Made by a program: the position numbers and the translations under genes
Notes under the pieces: model-generated
The model's input: only the letters and a program-made list of their open reading frames with translations
Database searches by the model: none
Told to the model about the DNA's origin: nothing
Source of the DNA: Limnomonas spitsbergensis
Lineage: Eukaryota; Chlorophyta; Chlorophyceae; Chlamydomonadales
Direction of reading: 5' to 3'
NCBI GenBank assembly: GCA_037349105.1
Contig: JAYJMM010000071.1
Location: forward strand, 1,054,001-1,118,000
Length of the DNA stretch: 64,000 nt
Shown: positions 1 to 11,434 of the stretch, piece by piece
Numbering within the stretch: the first letter of the stretch is position 1
Layout of the letters: every line of letters begins with the position of its first letter

Positions 1-282
1 AACCACTTAGAGAACGTAAACAATTTGAACCCCGAGCGTTCTGAGTCAGGAGTAGCACGTACTGACAGAGCCATACGTGGCATATCCCTGGACATTTTGG
101 AAAGCCACGGATCCCTAGCTGAATTCACAATGACCTCAAAATCCAAAGAGGTATTGGCTGAAGCAGTCAATAAATCAATACCCAGAGTCATCAATATCGT
201 AGACAGAAAACCAGCCCAACAAAGTGAAGTGCCAGCCTAGACCTGTGTTCAACGGCAGGATCTCTGGGGGCCCCTCTGCTAG
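1..282 (+). other. Open stretch upstream of the LINE ORF1, probably degenerate
   Basis: An open frame at 25-240 is in the same reading frame as the retroelement ORF that starts at 283, separated by stop codons. It may be the decayed N-terminal part of the same ORF1 or leader sequence. I recognise no domain in it. Confidence 0.2.
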
Positions 283-924
283 ATGCATCCAGCAGCGCCC
301 GCTCGTATGTTGCATCAAGTAGCGCTAGCACCTCTGAAGAAGATGGAGACAGCAGCAGCAGCACTAACAGCAACAACAGAAGGAACAACACTCACAGCAG
401 AGACTGAACGATCCAGCGGCGACAACATCAGAAGAAACAAAAACACGGAGCGGCAAGGAGCAGCCCCGGCGGCTGCACCATCATGCGGGGCTGGCAACAG
501 CGTGGGTGCCAGCGGCACTGCGCTGCCCGCCATGCAGGACGGCAGGGATTCCAGTTTTGTCATATCCGGCCTACCAGAGGGTGGTTTAGGGGAGGACTGT
601 GCGGCTCAGGTCTGTAAGACAGTGTGCAAGCTCATGGGCATCACTATCAATGTCAGTAGTGCCTTCCGCATGGGCAGGCCGGATCCCAAGTTATTGCGGA
701 AGATCAAGTTCCGCGTGGACAATCGCAGCGAGGCCGAGAGCATCGTGTACATGAGGATTCAGTTGGCAGGCAAGGGTGTCACCATCTGGGATGATATGTC
801 CCATGCAGAGCTGGCGGCACGGCATGAGCTCTGGCCCAAGTTCCAGTTTGCCAAGGAAATGAAGTTGAGGGTGTTTTTCACGCGTGCTCGGCTCTTTGTG
901 GATGGGGTGGAGGTGGCCGCATGA
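283..924 (+). CDS. L1-type non-LTR retrotransposon ORF1-like protein
   Basis: A 213-aa open frame starting at an ATG. Residues 1-85 are Ser/Thr/Ala-rich and low complexity. Residues 90-213 are globular: an RRM-like block (SSFVISGLPEG, then a FRMGRPDP segment and a basic RKIKFRVDNRSEAESIV strand/helix), followed by a C-terminal domain with TIWDDMSHAELAARHELWP and a closing LFVDGVEV. This order (RRM, RP-type contact motif, DxS-helix, short terminal strand) is that of L1 ORF1 RNA-binding proteins, which coat the element RNA. No reverse transcriptase follows within the next kilobases, so the element is truncated or rearranged. The family assignment is by pattern only, and the exact clade cannot be said. 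Confidence 0.55.
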   Translation: MHPAAPARMLHQVALAPLKKMETAAAALTATTEGTTLTAETERSSGDNIRRNKNTERQGAAPAAAPSCGAGNSVGASGTALPAMQDGRDSSFVISGLPEGGLGEDCAAQVCKTVCKLMGITINVSSAFRMGRPDPKLLRKIKFRVDNRSEAESIVYMRIQLAGKGVTIWDDMSHAELAARHELWPKFQFAKEMKLRVFFTRARLFVDGVEVAA

Positions 925-1179
925 GTTTTGACCTCATTTGTCAGGTTAAGGGGGAAATTTGCGGGAGATTTGACTAACAGTCCTTGATGGGAAGACTGTC
1001 CCCTTGATTATCACAATTCCTTTCTCTGGTCTCATCTTTGTTTCTAGATTACTTATGCAACATTGAAATCGCTCACTTACAGATGTTTCACACCCGGTAC
1101 TCATCTCAATGATTATACAACACAGTTCACACTTTTTAAACACTTTACTCACTTAAGTTACACAACACATAGTGCCTCA

Positions 1180-1545
1180 CCCATTTCACATTTTTTTAAA
1201 CACTTAATCTCATTGAAGTGTCCCTCACGCATCACACAGTTTTTACACAGACTTATATTTCACTTAGATCTTCTCCTTTCCTTCTTAATTTTCCTAGGAG
1301 GCGTCCAACCGAACTCTTTTGCACCCACGTCATGTTTTATAGCTGGGGCTAATCTTCTGCACTATGGGGTTCATTCCCACGCTACTGCTCAGTGGTTGTG
1401 TGTTGGTTGCTTGCCCAGGGGGATCACTGGTTTTCGCTCGCTGGCCTAGCGTATTTAGTGTTTGTCCCGGTTTACGGGCACAAGTCCCATGCATCAAATG
1501 TGATGCCCCGTTGGACTGTAAAAACTTCACAAACTCTGAGACAGG
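1180..1545 (+). repeat. Dispersed repeat A, copy 1
   Basis: About 365 bases that recur in opposite orientation at 3420-3800. Shared blocks include a CCTAGGAGGCGTCCAACC core, a TGTGTTGGTTGCTTGCCCAG block and a terminal part matching the CATGCATCAAATGTG...AAAACTTCACAAA segment also found near 40230-40370 and 63950-64000. It has open frames on both strands but none is conserved between copies, so it is not annotated as coding. Confidence 0.75.
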
Positions 1546-2259
1546 TAGCGGCTGCAGGTCAGTCACTGTCTGACAGAGTTTGGGGATGGCTGATCCCTCC
1601 AACTGTGAGTATTGTCCTATACGTTCGGTGGCTGAAAGGGCGTAGGGCGCTCTAAAACCCGGTGCAATGCAGGCAGTGCTTACGAGGGTTTTGGGCTTTC
1701 CGACTCGCAAAGCGAGGGCGCATCATGGCCACTAGTTCAGGACCCGAGGGGCTTCGCCCCATCGAATCTACACAAAGGGAGAGAGAGAGGATCGTGTGGC
1801 GTGTTTGATCCCCCAACCTCTGGGAACGGATGAAGAACATCTGAGCATGCCCATGCGGCCATGCATGAAGAACATGCATGAGGGGGGAGTGGGGGGCATT
1901 TTGGGGCAGTTTTCGAGGACCTTGCCCAACCATGTGTAGGTAAGCACGTGCCCAATCCCGTGACAGCACTGGAAATAATAGCATGCAAGGTGCAAGCTCT
2001 GGCTGAGGCTCTCATACTATGTACATGGGCCGAGGTGTAGCCGGCAGAGGTAGGGCCGATGTTGTGGATGAGTGGGTGTCCATGACCGTTGCCTAAGCAT
2101 GAGAACGCCGTGTCCAGCATGGGGAGCCTTGGGACACATTGATAAGCCCGTGTCCAACCCTGCGCGTGTTAGCATGCACCCTATCATGTGGTGGTGCACA
2201 TGTCAGCAGTTGCCCAAGCCTACGCCATATCCCGTGGTATCGCTGAAAAAATACAACAT

Positions 2260-2967
2260 TACCGTAGAACGTCTTTGACTCCGCTCGTAATTAAATAATT
2301 ATTGGGGTGCGCGGACATGGCTGCGCGCTAATATTAATTCAAAAATTGCCGCTGCGCGGAGCGTCAGTCAGGTGCCCAGGCAAACAACTATTTTGGGGGT
2401 GCGCGGTATGAATTAAAAACAGCACTTTTTACAAAAAAATTGGGCGCTAGCGCGCGACTGTTTGATTCGACATCCGCTGGACATCCGTTGGACAAAGGTG
2501 GATGAATTTTGACTACCGTATGATGACGTTTGCTGACTTTCAGGGTGTTAACCAAGTTTTACTGTACTGGCTGGAAGTGCTGAACACTCACAGGATTCGA
2601 ACCGCAGAACTCAGGGTGGACTGCCAAATTCCGTAGTACCACTGAGTCCCCCGGGCACCAATAGCCACACATTTCCTGAGGCCAGGAATCGTCGGAGGAG
2701 GGGGATGACGACTACGGTATGCGGGTCCCGCTAGCATGAACCGAAGTTGTAACCGAGTTTGACAGTACTGACTGAAAGTGCTGCGCGGACGAAAATTTTA
2801 ATTATTTCCAGTGATGCGCGATGTTAAATTAAATTATCTGCTGCGCGACGTTAAATTCAATTAAAATTTCGTCGCTGCGCGACCGTTTTTTAAATACTTT
2901 TTTAGGTGCGCGACGGAAAAAAAAACTTTGTTTTTGGGGTGCGCGGATTCTAAGGCGTTTTACGGTA
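2260..2967 (-). mobile_element. MITE-like element, copy B (enlarged)
   Basis: The segment starts TACCGTAGAAC and ends GTTTTACGGTA, so its ends are inverted repeats. Both flanks of the interior are full of CTCCGCGCACCC / GCGCGCA units, the same composition as the compact copy at 6583-6822 but in reverse orientation. The central part (about 2480-2800) is unrelated and holds a tRNA-like segment (2585-2660) and a diverged direct repeat (about 2545-2587 and 2747-2790). This suggests a nested insertion. Confidence 0.5.
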
Positions 2968-3419
2968 TAGGGTGCAGTCTCTGGCTGAGGCTCTCGCATG
3001 TGCTTGCATGGGCCGAAGTTGTGACAGAGGCAGGGTTCGAGGCTGTGGCAAGGATCGATGCAGACCGAGGGGCTGGGGCACCTGCACTTCGCTGTCTGTC
3101 GAGGGAAGGGTGCACATGTATGGATGCAGCGACATTGCCACTTGGTAGTGTTCGAGGGTCGTCACCGCACATTCGACACGTTTCTTTTAAATGGACGCGC
3201 CTATGATGGAAGAAAATAAATCAGAGGTGCTGCTGTGCAGCACGAAAAACGGTAGAGCAGTTGGGTAGGTATGTGACTTTGCAGAGGCCAGGTGAAGGTG
3301 CGGATCCCATGCAAACCCCCTTGCCATGTTAGTTGAAGGCCTGACCATCGCCGATCTCAACAGCTATCCTTCCGCCAGGCTTACCATCCCTGCCTTCCTT
3401 CTTGACCTCCAGCACTGTT

Positions 3420-3800
3420 GTGAAGTCTTGTGAAGTTTTTACATACCAGCGGGGCATCACTTTTGATGCAGGGGACTCGTGCCCGTAACTAACCGGCACA
3501 TGCACTAAATACGCTAGGACAGCGAGCGAAAATCTGTGCCCCCCCTGGGCAAGCAACCAACACACAACCATCGAGCAGTAGAACACACAACCACCAAGCA
3601 GTTGCGTGGGAACGAACCCCACAGTGCAGAAGATAAGCCCCAGCCATAAGACATGACGTGGGTGCAAAAGAGTTCGGTTGGACGCCTCCTAGGGAAATTG
3701 AGAAGGAAACAAAAATGTTCAAGTGAAAGGTTAGTCTGCGTGAAAAGTGTGTGATGCGTAAGCGAAACTTCAGTGAGTTGAAGTGTTTGAAAATGTGTGA
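3420..3800 (-). repeat. Dispersed repeat A, copy 2 (inverted)
   Basis: Reverse-complement homologue of 1180-1545, sharing the same ordered blocks with indels, including a local duplication of the ACTGCTCGATGGTTGTGTG unit. With copy 1 it forms a large inverted pair flanking the MITE-like element. Confidence 0.75.
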
Positions 3801-4884
3801 ACTATCCACATTCTTGACCTTGGTCTTACCTCCAATCTTGATTTCTGCCTTTCCCACAAATCCACACAACATGCGCAGCTGGTACATTTCCTCCGGGCCG
3901 CTGGATGGACCCTCTACCCCTACCATGGAACCTCTTCCTACCACTCCTCCGCACCCTCTTCCCATCTCCGTTACCACCCCCTCCTGCTGACCCCCTCTCC
4001 CCGCATCCCTTTGTTCATTTAATCATCACTGGCTGCTCGGGCATTTTCTGTGAAGACATCAAGCACATTTTTCATGTTCTTGGCATTCCGCCTCCATGTC
4101 CCTCCAATGCTTAAAAACTTTCTGTTCACACTGTCCAGTCTGCATTTTCCATCCATCGTCCATCCATCTTCAAAACAGTCCCACCGACTGTCGCTTAGTC
4201 AATGAAGTTACACCTTAGGGCCATGTTAAAAAAGGCTCGGCCGCGTGGGCACTTAAGTAATAGCAGGAAAAGAAGAAGGAAGAGGGGTAAATAAAGTGAA
4301 GGGATTGTCGGTTAGTGTCACCCACTGTTCTCACTGACCTACCTTAGTCCCATTTCCCTTTCCAGGGTATACAGACCGGGCAGACCGGGGCTTGGGCCGT
4401 TGGGCGTCTCGTCAGCCTGTACTTCCCAACATCCAAGCCGCATCGGCGTTCTCTTTTCTTTTCTTCCCACTCGTCTCATTTTTTTGCCGTCTTCGTTCGT
4501 TCTCCTACAGACCCCGAAAACAGGGATGCTCCCTGCTCTGCCTTCCAGCAATTCCAGGCTACCCAGGTGACGGGACCATTCGTTGATTGTTAGTCCTAAG
4601 CTCTCCCATGCGATTACTTCTCGGGCGAGCGAAACGACCAACGTCCTGATTCACATTCCCTGGTCGGCCCTGATTTTCAAGCTGCATCTATGAGCCTAGT
4701 GTCGTTTAGTTTTGATCACGTGTTCTGCTTTAATGAACTTGAAAAATCCTCTCACGTGAATGCTGGTCTTCTTGTTTCCCTGGTTTTCTTGTTTCCCGAC
4801 TTTTAGGTTTCAGTCTCCACACTATTTTTGCGCTTCTCCTCACATCTCTCTTTGTTCCTGTCCTTTCGTGCTTGGAAGAGATCA
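3800..4884. other. Intergenic, upstream of the ParA-like gene
   Basis: I see no supported gene here. Short open frames on both strands are pyrimidine-rich low-complexity sequence. The last few hundred bases presumably contain the promoter and 5' UTR of the gene at 4885, but no clear core-promoter motif stands out. Confidence 0.4.
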
Positions 4885-7800
4885 ATGGAGGCTGATGAGG
4901 CTGAAATCCGATCAGCCAAAGAGATGGCAACCATCCTGGATAAGGCTAGACAGGCATGCAAAGACACACTGTCGTTTGCACGTTGCCTCATGGTCGCCAT
5001 GTTCACCTTCAAGGGCGGCGCTGGGAAGACCACACTGACCATCCTCTTGTCCTGCGTGCTGGCAAAGCTTGGTTTCAATGTCATCGTGGTGGATGCGGAT
5101 GGGCAAGGGAATCTCACAACCTTCAACCAGGTGGCTGCCTCGGATAGTTACTACACTGCCTGCCACCAGAATAGGATAATAATTAATTGACGGCAGGCAT
5201 GCATACTCTCTAGTGCTCACAATTCTATTCAATTTGCTGGATGTATTGACCCAGAGACCGGAAATTGAATGATGCTTGCAACACAGCACGAAATGCTCAA
5301 TGGTTGAACCCCAGGAAACCGCCAAGGAGGGTAGTGCGAGGGAATTCGATAGCGAGGAGACTGCATACCATGTGGGGGACCTTGTGGAAGCAGCGGCAGT
5401 TGTGGAGGCAATGGAGAACAACCCGCCGCAGACCTGTCATGGCAGAATCCCCAAGATCTTAGGAGACCTTATGCCAGCAGACGATGAGCTGGACGCACCA
5501 ACCGCTGACTCCTTTCTCCAACAGTCTGAAAAGAAGTTAACATTCGTCAATCTGCTTACGTCCTACTTGACTGTCCCAGGCAAGTTCCCCCATTGAGGTC
5601 CCTCAAATTTCCTGCATGTCATCATTGGCTTTTGCTTTGCTACCACTACATTTCTGTGGTGGTATTCCTCCAGGTCAAAAACCGGCACCGTTGATGGCAA
5701 CGAAGGACGACGGAGAGGAATATGAGCTAGAGCTGCAACAGGTGTGTGTGTGTGTTTAGGTGGCTCAAGCATGAATTCCGAGCCGTTGCGCATGAGCACC
5801 ACAGGTCAGTGTATATATCAATGTATGTAATGCGTTCCGCCTACCCATACTCAAAAACTGCGTGCTAACAGGTGCAAGCTTCGACCTACAATGGACTGAA
5901 CGGGACTGGCAAGATATTTTTGCTTGCAGGATCCTCGGTGAGATCTTGCCAGTGTGCTTCCCAACCGCATGCGGCGTTTAGGGGTTAGGATTTAGGGTTT
6001 TCACCACCTTGATGCTGTCGCACTGAACACACCCGCCAATGACGTCTGTGTTGTGCTGCTTCAGGACCATGAAAAAATCATCAGGACCTACAACGCTGAC
6101 AACCTCTTCACCAAGTTCGGTGTTCGCGCTGCGTTGCGCAACATGTGCCAGGACCTTGCATCACATCCGCGCTACATGGCGCAATTCGTCCTGATGGACA
6201 CCTCACCTTCAAAGAGCATCCTGAATGAGATGCTCTCTACGAGCTGTGACATCTTGCAGTCCTGCGCTTGCCCAGATCTCTTCAGCTGGTCCGGAGCCAC
6301 GAAGCTGATGACTGAGCTCCTGCCAGAATGGATGAAAAACTGGCTTGTTTTCACAAGTGAGAAGGAGAAAGCTTTCGGAAAAAACGCCAACGACCCCAGC
6401 TTCCCCAGGATAATGCCTGTCATAGGCATGCAGGTGGGTTAGTTGCCAGTATGTGGCTGTGTGGGTCATTTGGGGGCCAGGAATATTTTGGGTATATCTT
6501 GAACGACTGTGCGCTTGGGTCTAAGGGGAAACGTGGACAAAAGAGTCTGGAAGTCACCTTTCCCGAAGTCACCAAATGTATGTACCGTAAAACCGGATAG
6601 ACTCCGCGCACCCCTTATCAGAATAATTATATCAAATATGTCGCGCAGCAAAAAAGTACCATACTCCGCGCACGCGCAGCTGGATTTATTAAATACTTTG
6701 TGCTGGAAACACTACTCCGCGCACCCCCAAAAGTAGTTGCTATTTAATATTCTATCGCGCATGCTCTCTGCGCACCCCCGCGAGGAATTAATTAAACGCG
6801 GAGTGAAACCCGTTCTACGGTAGTGGGCCCTGTGATCACAAACTCCACTCAAATATTTCCATTTCTGATCTGAAGATCTACCGCCCCCCCCCCTTGCAGC
6901 ACGATTTCGATTCGAGGACCAAGGAGGTACAGATATGTGACGCGAACCTGATCCAGGCTCTGGATGATGCGATCAGAGACATCAAGATGCTTGTGTCCCT
7001 TGATCTTCTCACGGACCACGGTTCAGAGAATCTGAAAGGTGAGTGGTATTGTGGTGTATTACATGCTCTATGGATCCGATGCCCCAACTGACAGGCCCCT
7101 TCACACCCACCCAACTGACAGGCCCCTTCACACCCACCCAGCTGACAGGCCCCTTCACACCCACCCAACTGACAGGCCCCTTCACACCCACCCAACTGAC
7201 AGGCCCCTTCACACCCACCCAACTGACAGGCCCCTTCACACCCACCCAACTGTCAGGCCCCTGCACACCCACCCAACTGTCAGGCCCCTTCACACCCACC
7301 CAACTGACAGGCCCCTTCACACCCACCCAACTGACAGGCCCCTTCACACCCACCCAACTGACAGGCCCCATCACACCCACCCAACTGACAGGCCCCTTCA
7401 CACCCACCCAACTGACAGGCCCCTTCACACCCACCCAACTGACAGGCCCCTTCACACCCACCCAACTGACAGGCCCCTTCACATCCACCCAACTGACAGG
7501 CCCCTTCACACCCACCCAACTGACAGGCCCCTTCACACCCACCCAACTGACAGGCCCCTTCACACCCACCCAACTGACAGGCCCCTTCACACCCACCCAA
7601 CTGACAGGCCCCTTCACACCCACCCAACTGACAGGCCCCATCACACCCACCCAACTGACAGGCCCCTTCACACCCACCCAACTGACAGGCCCCTTCACAC
7701 CCACCCAACTGACAGGCCCCTTCACACCCACCCAACTGACAGGCCCCTTCACATCCACCCAACTGACAGGCCCCTTCACACCCACCCAACTGACAGGCCC

Positions 7801-8859
7801 CTTCACACCCACCCAACTGACAGGCCCCTTCACACCCACCCAACTGACAGGCCCCTTCACACCCACCCAACTGACAGGCCCCTTCACACCCACCCAACTG
7901 ACAGGCCCCATCACACCCACCCAACTGTCAGGCCCCTTCACACCCACCCAACTGTCAGGCCCCTTCACACCCACCCAACTGACAGGCCCCTTCACACCCA
8001 CCCAACTGTCAGGCCCCTTCACACCCACCCAACTGACAGGCCCCTTCACACCCACCCAAGCTGCCCACATTTCTTTGAAACTGTTTTTCCACCTCACAAT
8101 TTTACCTTCACTTCTTCAGAGTTTACTCATGACCCGTCCGGCACCCAGCACATGGTGGTCTGCTGGGTGAAGGAGTTGCAGAACCTCAAGAAGAACATCC
8201 CCAGATATCCAGAGATCCTCTGCAGGCTCTTCAAGGAGAACTTCGTCGATATTAAGATAATGATCATGCAGGTCAGCCATCCTGTGGGGGGTTATTTACT
8301 AATTATCGTTTCAGAGGGGTGCAAGAGATGCCTGCAAATTCTCCAATCGTTCAGTTAATACCTGACTTGCCTAACCACCCTGCAGGTGGTTGTGCCCCTG
8401 TTGAGGAGGTTCAAATACATGACAGTCAGCCACGAGCTTGGCGCGCCCATCTTCGACATTCTGCGGGGCGACCTCATCTCGTACTATTACGGGAAGGATG
8501 AGGAGGTCATCACAACGGAGGAAAAGGCCAAGAGAAAGAAAAGGCTGGATAAAATCTTCAAGAGGATCCAGGGTGAAGGGTTTGTCATGCTGACGAGGAT
8601 GCTATCCTTGGCCAATGCATACATTGTGCTCTTGCGCCAACACAACGCGCCGAGAGATGCTAGAGGGCCTAGCGGAGGCGGAGGGACCAGTGCCGCAGAT
8701 GGGAGGGGCAGTGGAGGTGGCGGAGGGTCTAGTGCCGCGGCTGGGAAGGGCCTTGGAGGTGGAGGTGGATCTAGTGCCGTAAGTACAAAGCGTGTGAAGG
8801 AAGAGAAGGAAAGCGAGGAGCCCTCAAGCAAGAAAGCTGCAAGCAAGCGTAATGAGTGA
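4885..8859 (+). CDS. ParA/MinD-type P-loop ATPase (spliced, 8 exons)
   Basis: Exons 4885-5130, 5315-5579, 5674-5741, 5872-5937, 6065-6433, 6900-7038, 8120-8271 and 8386-8859 join in frame to 592 codons plus TGA. Deviant Walker A KGGAGKTTLT lies at residues 43-52 with the signature lysine first. Walker A' is DADGQGN (70-76; the usual DPQGN has Gly for Pro). Walker B-like VLMDTSPS ends near residue 264. ParA/Soj ATPases form ATP-dependent dimers that position DNA or protein cargo. Here no DNA-binding HTH is visible, there is a Glu-rich insertion (83-190), and the C-terminus is a Gly/Ser/Ala-rich linker plus a Lys-rich tail that could be a nuclear signal. Intron 2 uses a CAG|GCAAGT (GC-AG) donor. 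Introns are short except intron 6, which holds a minisatellite. The role is unknown; bacterial or viral ancestry is inference. Confidence 0.82.
6583..6822 (+). mobile_element. MITE-like element, copy A, in ParA intron 5
   Basis: A compact 240-bp unit opening TACCGTAAAAC and closing GTTCTACGGTA (inverted termini). The interior alternates CTCCGCGCACCCC with CGCGCAG and AT-rich spacers such as AATAATTATATCAAATA. The same layout occurs at 2260-2967 (inverted) and 55618-56050. There is no coding capacity. Confidence 0.6.
7089..8060 (+). repeat. 27-bp minisatellite in ParA intron 6
   Basis: About 36 near-identical tandem units of the type ACTGACAGGCCCCTTCACAC followed by CCACCCA. Because 27 is divisible by three and stops are absent, several frames stay open on both strands (TQLTGPFTP-like and WVGVKGPVS-like peptides). 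The array sits between a good donor (7039) and a good acceptor (8117-8119) of the ParA gene, so it is intronic and not protein-coding. Confidence 0.9.
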
Positions 8860-9039
8860 TATTTGTTTACTTAAGGAAACACGTCATGGATATTTGAAGT
8901 ACTCTTTTCGGTCCACATGCAAGGGATGACGATGAAAGTTTATTTCAAGTTACTAGCAATATAATCGACTGATTGTTAAGTGTTAATCTGGGACATACAA
9001 ACTGTATATATCAGTTCTCGTCAACTTTTCAGTATGAAA

Positions 9040-9640
9040 ACAAAATTAGGTCGAAGGTCCTATCATGCCGGAGTACAAGTTGGCCCGACCAGGGTCTTTT
9101 CAATGCCAGCCGGAGGCGGCAGCAAAGCTGCAAGAACGAAATCAATTAAGGTCAAAGGGCCTATGATGCCGGAGGACATGTTGGCCAGGCCAGGGTCTTG
9201 TTAACGCCAGTCCGAGGCGGCAGCACAGCTGCAAAACAGAAAGTCAAGTTAGGTTGAAGGTCCTATATTGCCAGCGCACATGTTGGCCAGACTAGGGTAT
9301 TTTTAATGCCAGCCCGAAGCGGCAGCAAAGCTGCAGGAAGGGAAATCAATTCAGGGCGAAGGGCCTATGCTGCCGGAGCACATGGGGGCCAGACCAGGGT
9401 TTTTTTATTGCCAGCCCGAGGCGGCAGCAAAGCTGCAAACAAAAAAACGATTTTGGTCGAAGGTCCTATGAAGCCGGAGCACATGGGGGCCACACCAGGG
9501 GCTTTATAGCGCCAGCCCGAGGCGGCAGCAAAGCTGCACAATTAAATTAGGTTGAAGGTCGTATGATGCCAGAGCATGCCGGGCACCAGGAGCCAGACCC
9601 GGGTATTTTTAATGCCAGCCCGAGGCGGCAGCCACGCTTA
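9040..9640 (+). repeat. About 100-bp tandem repeat, six diverged copies
   Basis: Units begin near 9049, 9149, 9251, 9353, 9454 and 9549. Each carries a GGTCGAAGGTCCTAT-like block, CCGGAGCACATG, GGCCAGACCAGGGT and GCCAGCCCGAGGCGGCAGC. Copies differ by substitutions and small indels. The array lies just 3' of the ParA-like gene. Confidence 0.8.
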
Positions 9641-9723
9641 AAAGAAAACACCTGAGAGGGAGGTTGAAGGTCTAAAAATGTTCCAGCAAGCATATGGTCC
9701 TTCGTCGCCATGTCTAGGCTGTT

Positions 9724-10940
9724 TTACACCAGGCCTAGGGCGACATCTGCAATTAAATTGAATCCATGTAGCTGAAATGAGGGAGGATACATGCAGCGCA
9801 TTGATACTGTTTCATTGCTACAAGAAACGTGTTCATGCACAGGGGATGTCGCATATCTTGAGATGAAATCAAACTTCCGACTGCACAGCCAGATCAAGGG
9901 CAGAAGGACCGTAACCAGTGCGTGATGTCTGTACCGCATTCGCACCTGATGATCAGGTGAAATTCAGTGGCTGAGATGCGGGAGATGCTGCCGGTCTGAG
10001 GGTGTTGGATTGTTGCTCGATCACGCCAACAGCAGCAAGGAAGGTGTCAAGGACAACGTATTTGAAAAATATCCGCACTTGCAAAGCATCTTGATTGACG
10101 GAGGCCTTGGCTGCAGAAGCAGCTGCCAATTTAGGATACAATGAGAGCCCAGAACTGCCTGCTGAGGCGGCTGGCAGCGTTGGAATGGGTGGAAAGGATA
10201 AATATTTTTAGGGTAATGGACTGCCCGAATCAATTTATAATGCCATGGTCGAGGCCAGGGGTGATAATTACTGAGGCCGCAAGCGGTGATTATCCAAGAC
10301 CTGACCGAGACCGAAGCATTCTGAACTTGAAAATGCTGGAGGTAAACGCAAATTGGGTGTCAAAAGAACAGGGGGCATCTGCCTGGGGGGAAATCTGATA
10401 TCTTCTTGAAGATTTCTAGGTAGCCTTACCTGTGGTGGAGTGGGCTTGCGGCATTGGCAGCTTGTGTGGCTTAATGGCATCTATGGCATCATCAAGGGCT
10501 GTAGGTGCATCAGCCGATTTCTCCTCGTAGTCTCCTACAGTCAAAAACAAAAACATCAGAAAAGGGCGGCATAGGAAGCTGATCGACAAGTCACCAAACA
10601 TGAGAGATTCAGTGAGAGTGGATTTCCCGCAGAGACAGACATACCAGTAACATTTGTTAGTTGTTGTTTTGGCAGATCAGATGTGGAGGTTGCATTGCTT
10701 GGCAACTGATACCTGCTTGCTTTATATGACAGCAACATACAAACAATGCACTTACCATGATCCTCTTGCTCCTGTACAACAGACACTCATATGCCGTGAT
10801 GAGAGGATTGAAAGCCTATTCCGTCTTGGAATCTGCAAGGGTACTTCTTCCTCCTCAACTTCTCTTTGAATCTGGGGGACGCTCTGATGAAGATCGATTT
10901 CCAAAGTTGGAAGATCATTCAGCAGCTTAGACATCAGCCG
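9724..10940 (-). other. Weak exon-like segments on the minus strand
   Basis: Several short open segments have plausible acceptor and donor sites. One at about 10423-10537 (acceptor CTGTAG, donor CAG|GTAAGG) reads GDYEEKSADAPTALDDAIDA. One at about 10752-10930 reads SKLLNDLPTLEIDLHQSVPQ and ends at ATG|GTAAGTG. One at 9960-10140 is Ala/Ser-rich. I could not join them into one consistent frame and recognise no family, so this is at most a poorly conserved or decayed gene. Confidence 0.2.
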
Positions 10941-11430
10941 CGAGGACCTCTTGGGGAGTGGTTGCAGATATTTGACCAGGGCTTGTTAGGTACAGGGTCT
11001 CGCGATTGGGCTCCCAGCAGGTCCTTTTGAAAGTCTGATATCGTTCGCCGATAGAGGAATAAAATTGGCAGAAAGGAGGGGTAACGCATCGTTTTGTTCC
11101 TCAATCAAACTGCAGGATGGGATGATGATTGTCACACATGACGTCGGGGCTAGGAGCTATCTGATAGCAAGATGTTGCCTGGCAATTTGAATTTTCCAGC
11201 TTATCAAGCAGGGGGATCCCCCTGTTATCAAGCAAGCAACGCTTGCGCCACGTGGCATGCCACCTTCCCGACAACCCACCCACACAAGCAGGTAGGCAGA
11301 CGACGGCATGTACTCGGGCAGGATAGGTGGTTCGCGCGCCGTAACTCGAAGTTAAACATGAATAATGGAGCATCCCTCATCGGTTGGCGACTGATAATGC
11401 TTCGGTCTCGGTCAGGTCTAGGATAATCAC
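10286..11430. mobile_element. Candidate non-autonomous element with 35-bp terminal inverted repeats
   Basis: The 35 bases at 10286-10320 (start GTGATTATCC, centre GACCTGACCGAGACC) are the reverse complement of 11396-11430 with one mismatch. The interval is 1145 bp. No target-site duplication is obvious and no transposase is visible. Alternatively the two blocks are two copies of a dispersed fragment (both read GDYPRPDRDRSI on opposite strands). Confidence 0.4.
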
Positions 11431-11434
11431 CCAC

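Noticed and set aside
1330..1710. Overlapping frames on both strands in repeat A
   Set aside because: No frame is kept open between the two copies of the repeat.
2585..2660. tRNA-like sequence on the minus strand (ACTCAGTGGTA box A-like, GGTTCGAATCC box B)
   Set aside because: Spacing resembles a tRNA but the T stem, anticodon stem and acceptor stem do not pair; at best a tRNA-derived SINE head.
7089..8060. CRISPR-like regular array
   Set aside because: Direct tandem units with no unique spacers, in a eukaryotic intron.
7009..8358. Long open frames on both strands (362-439 aa)
   Set aside because: They read through a 27-bp minisatellite within a well-supported ParA intron; unit length divisible by three explains the openness.
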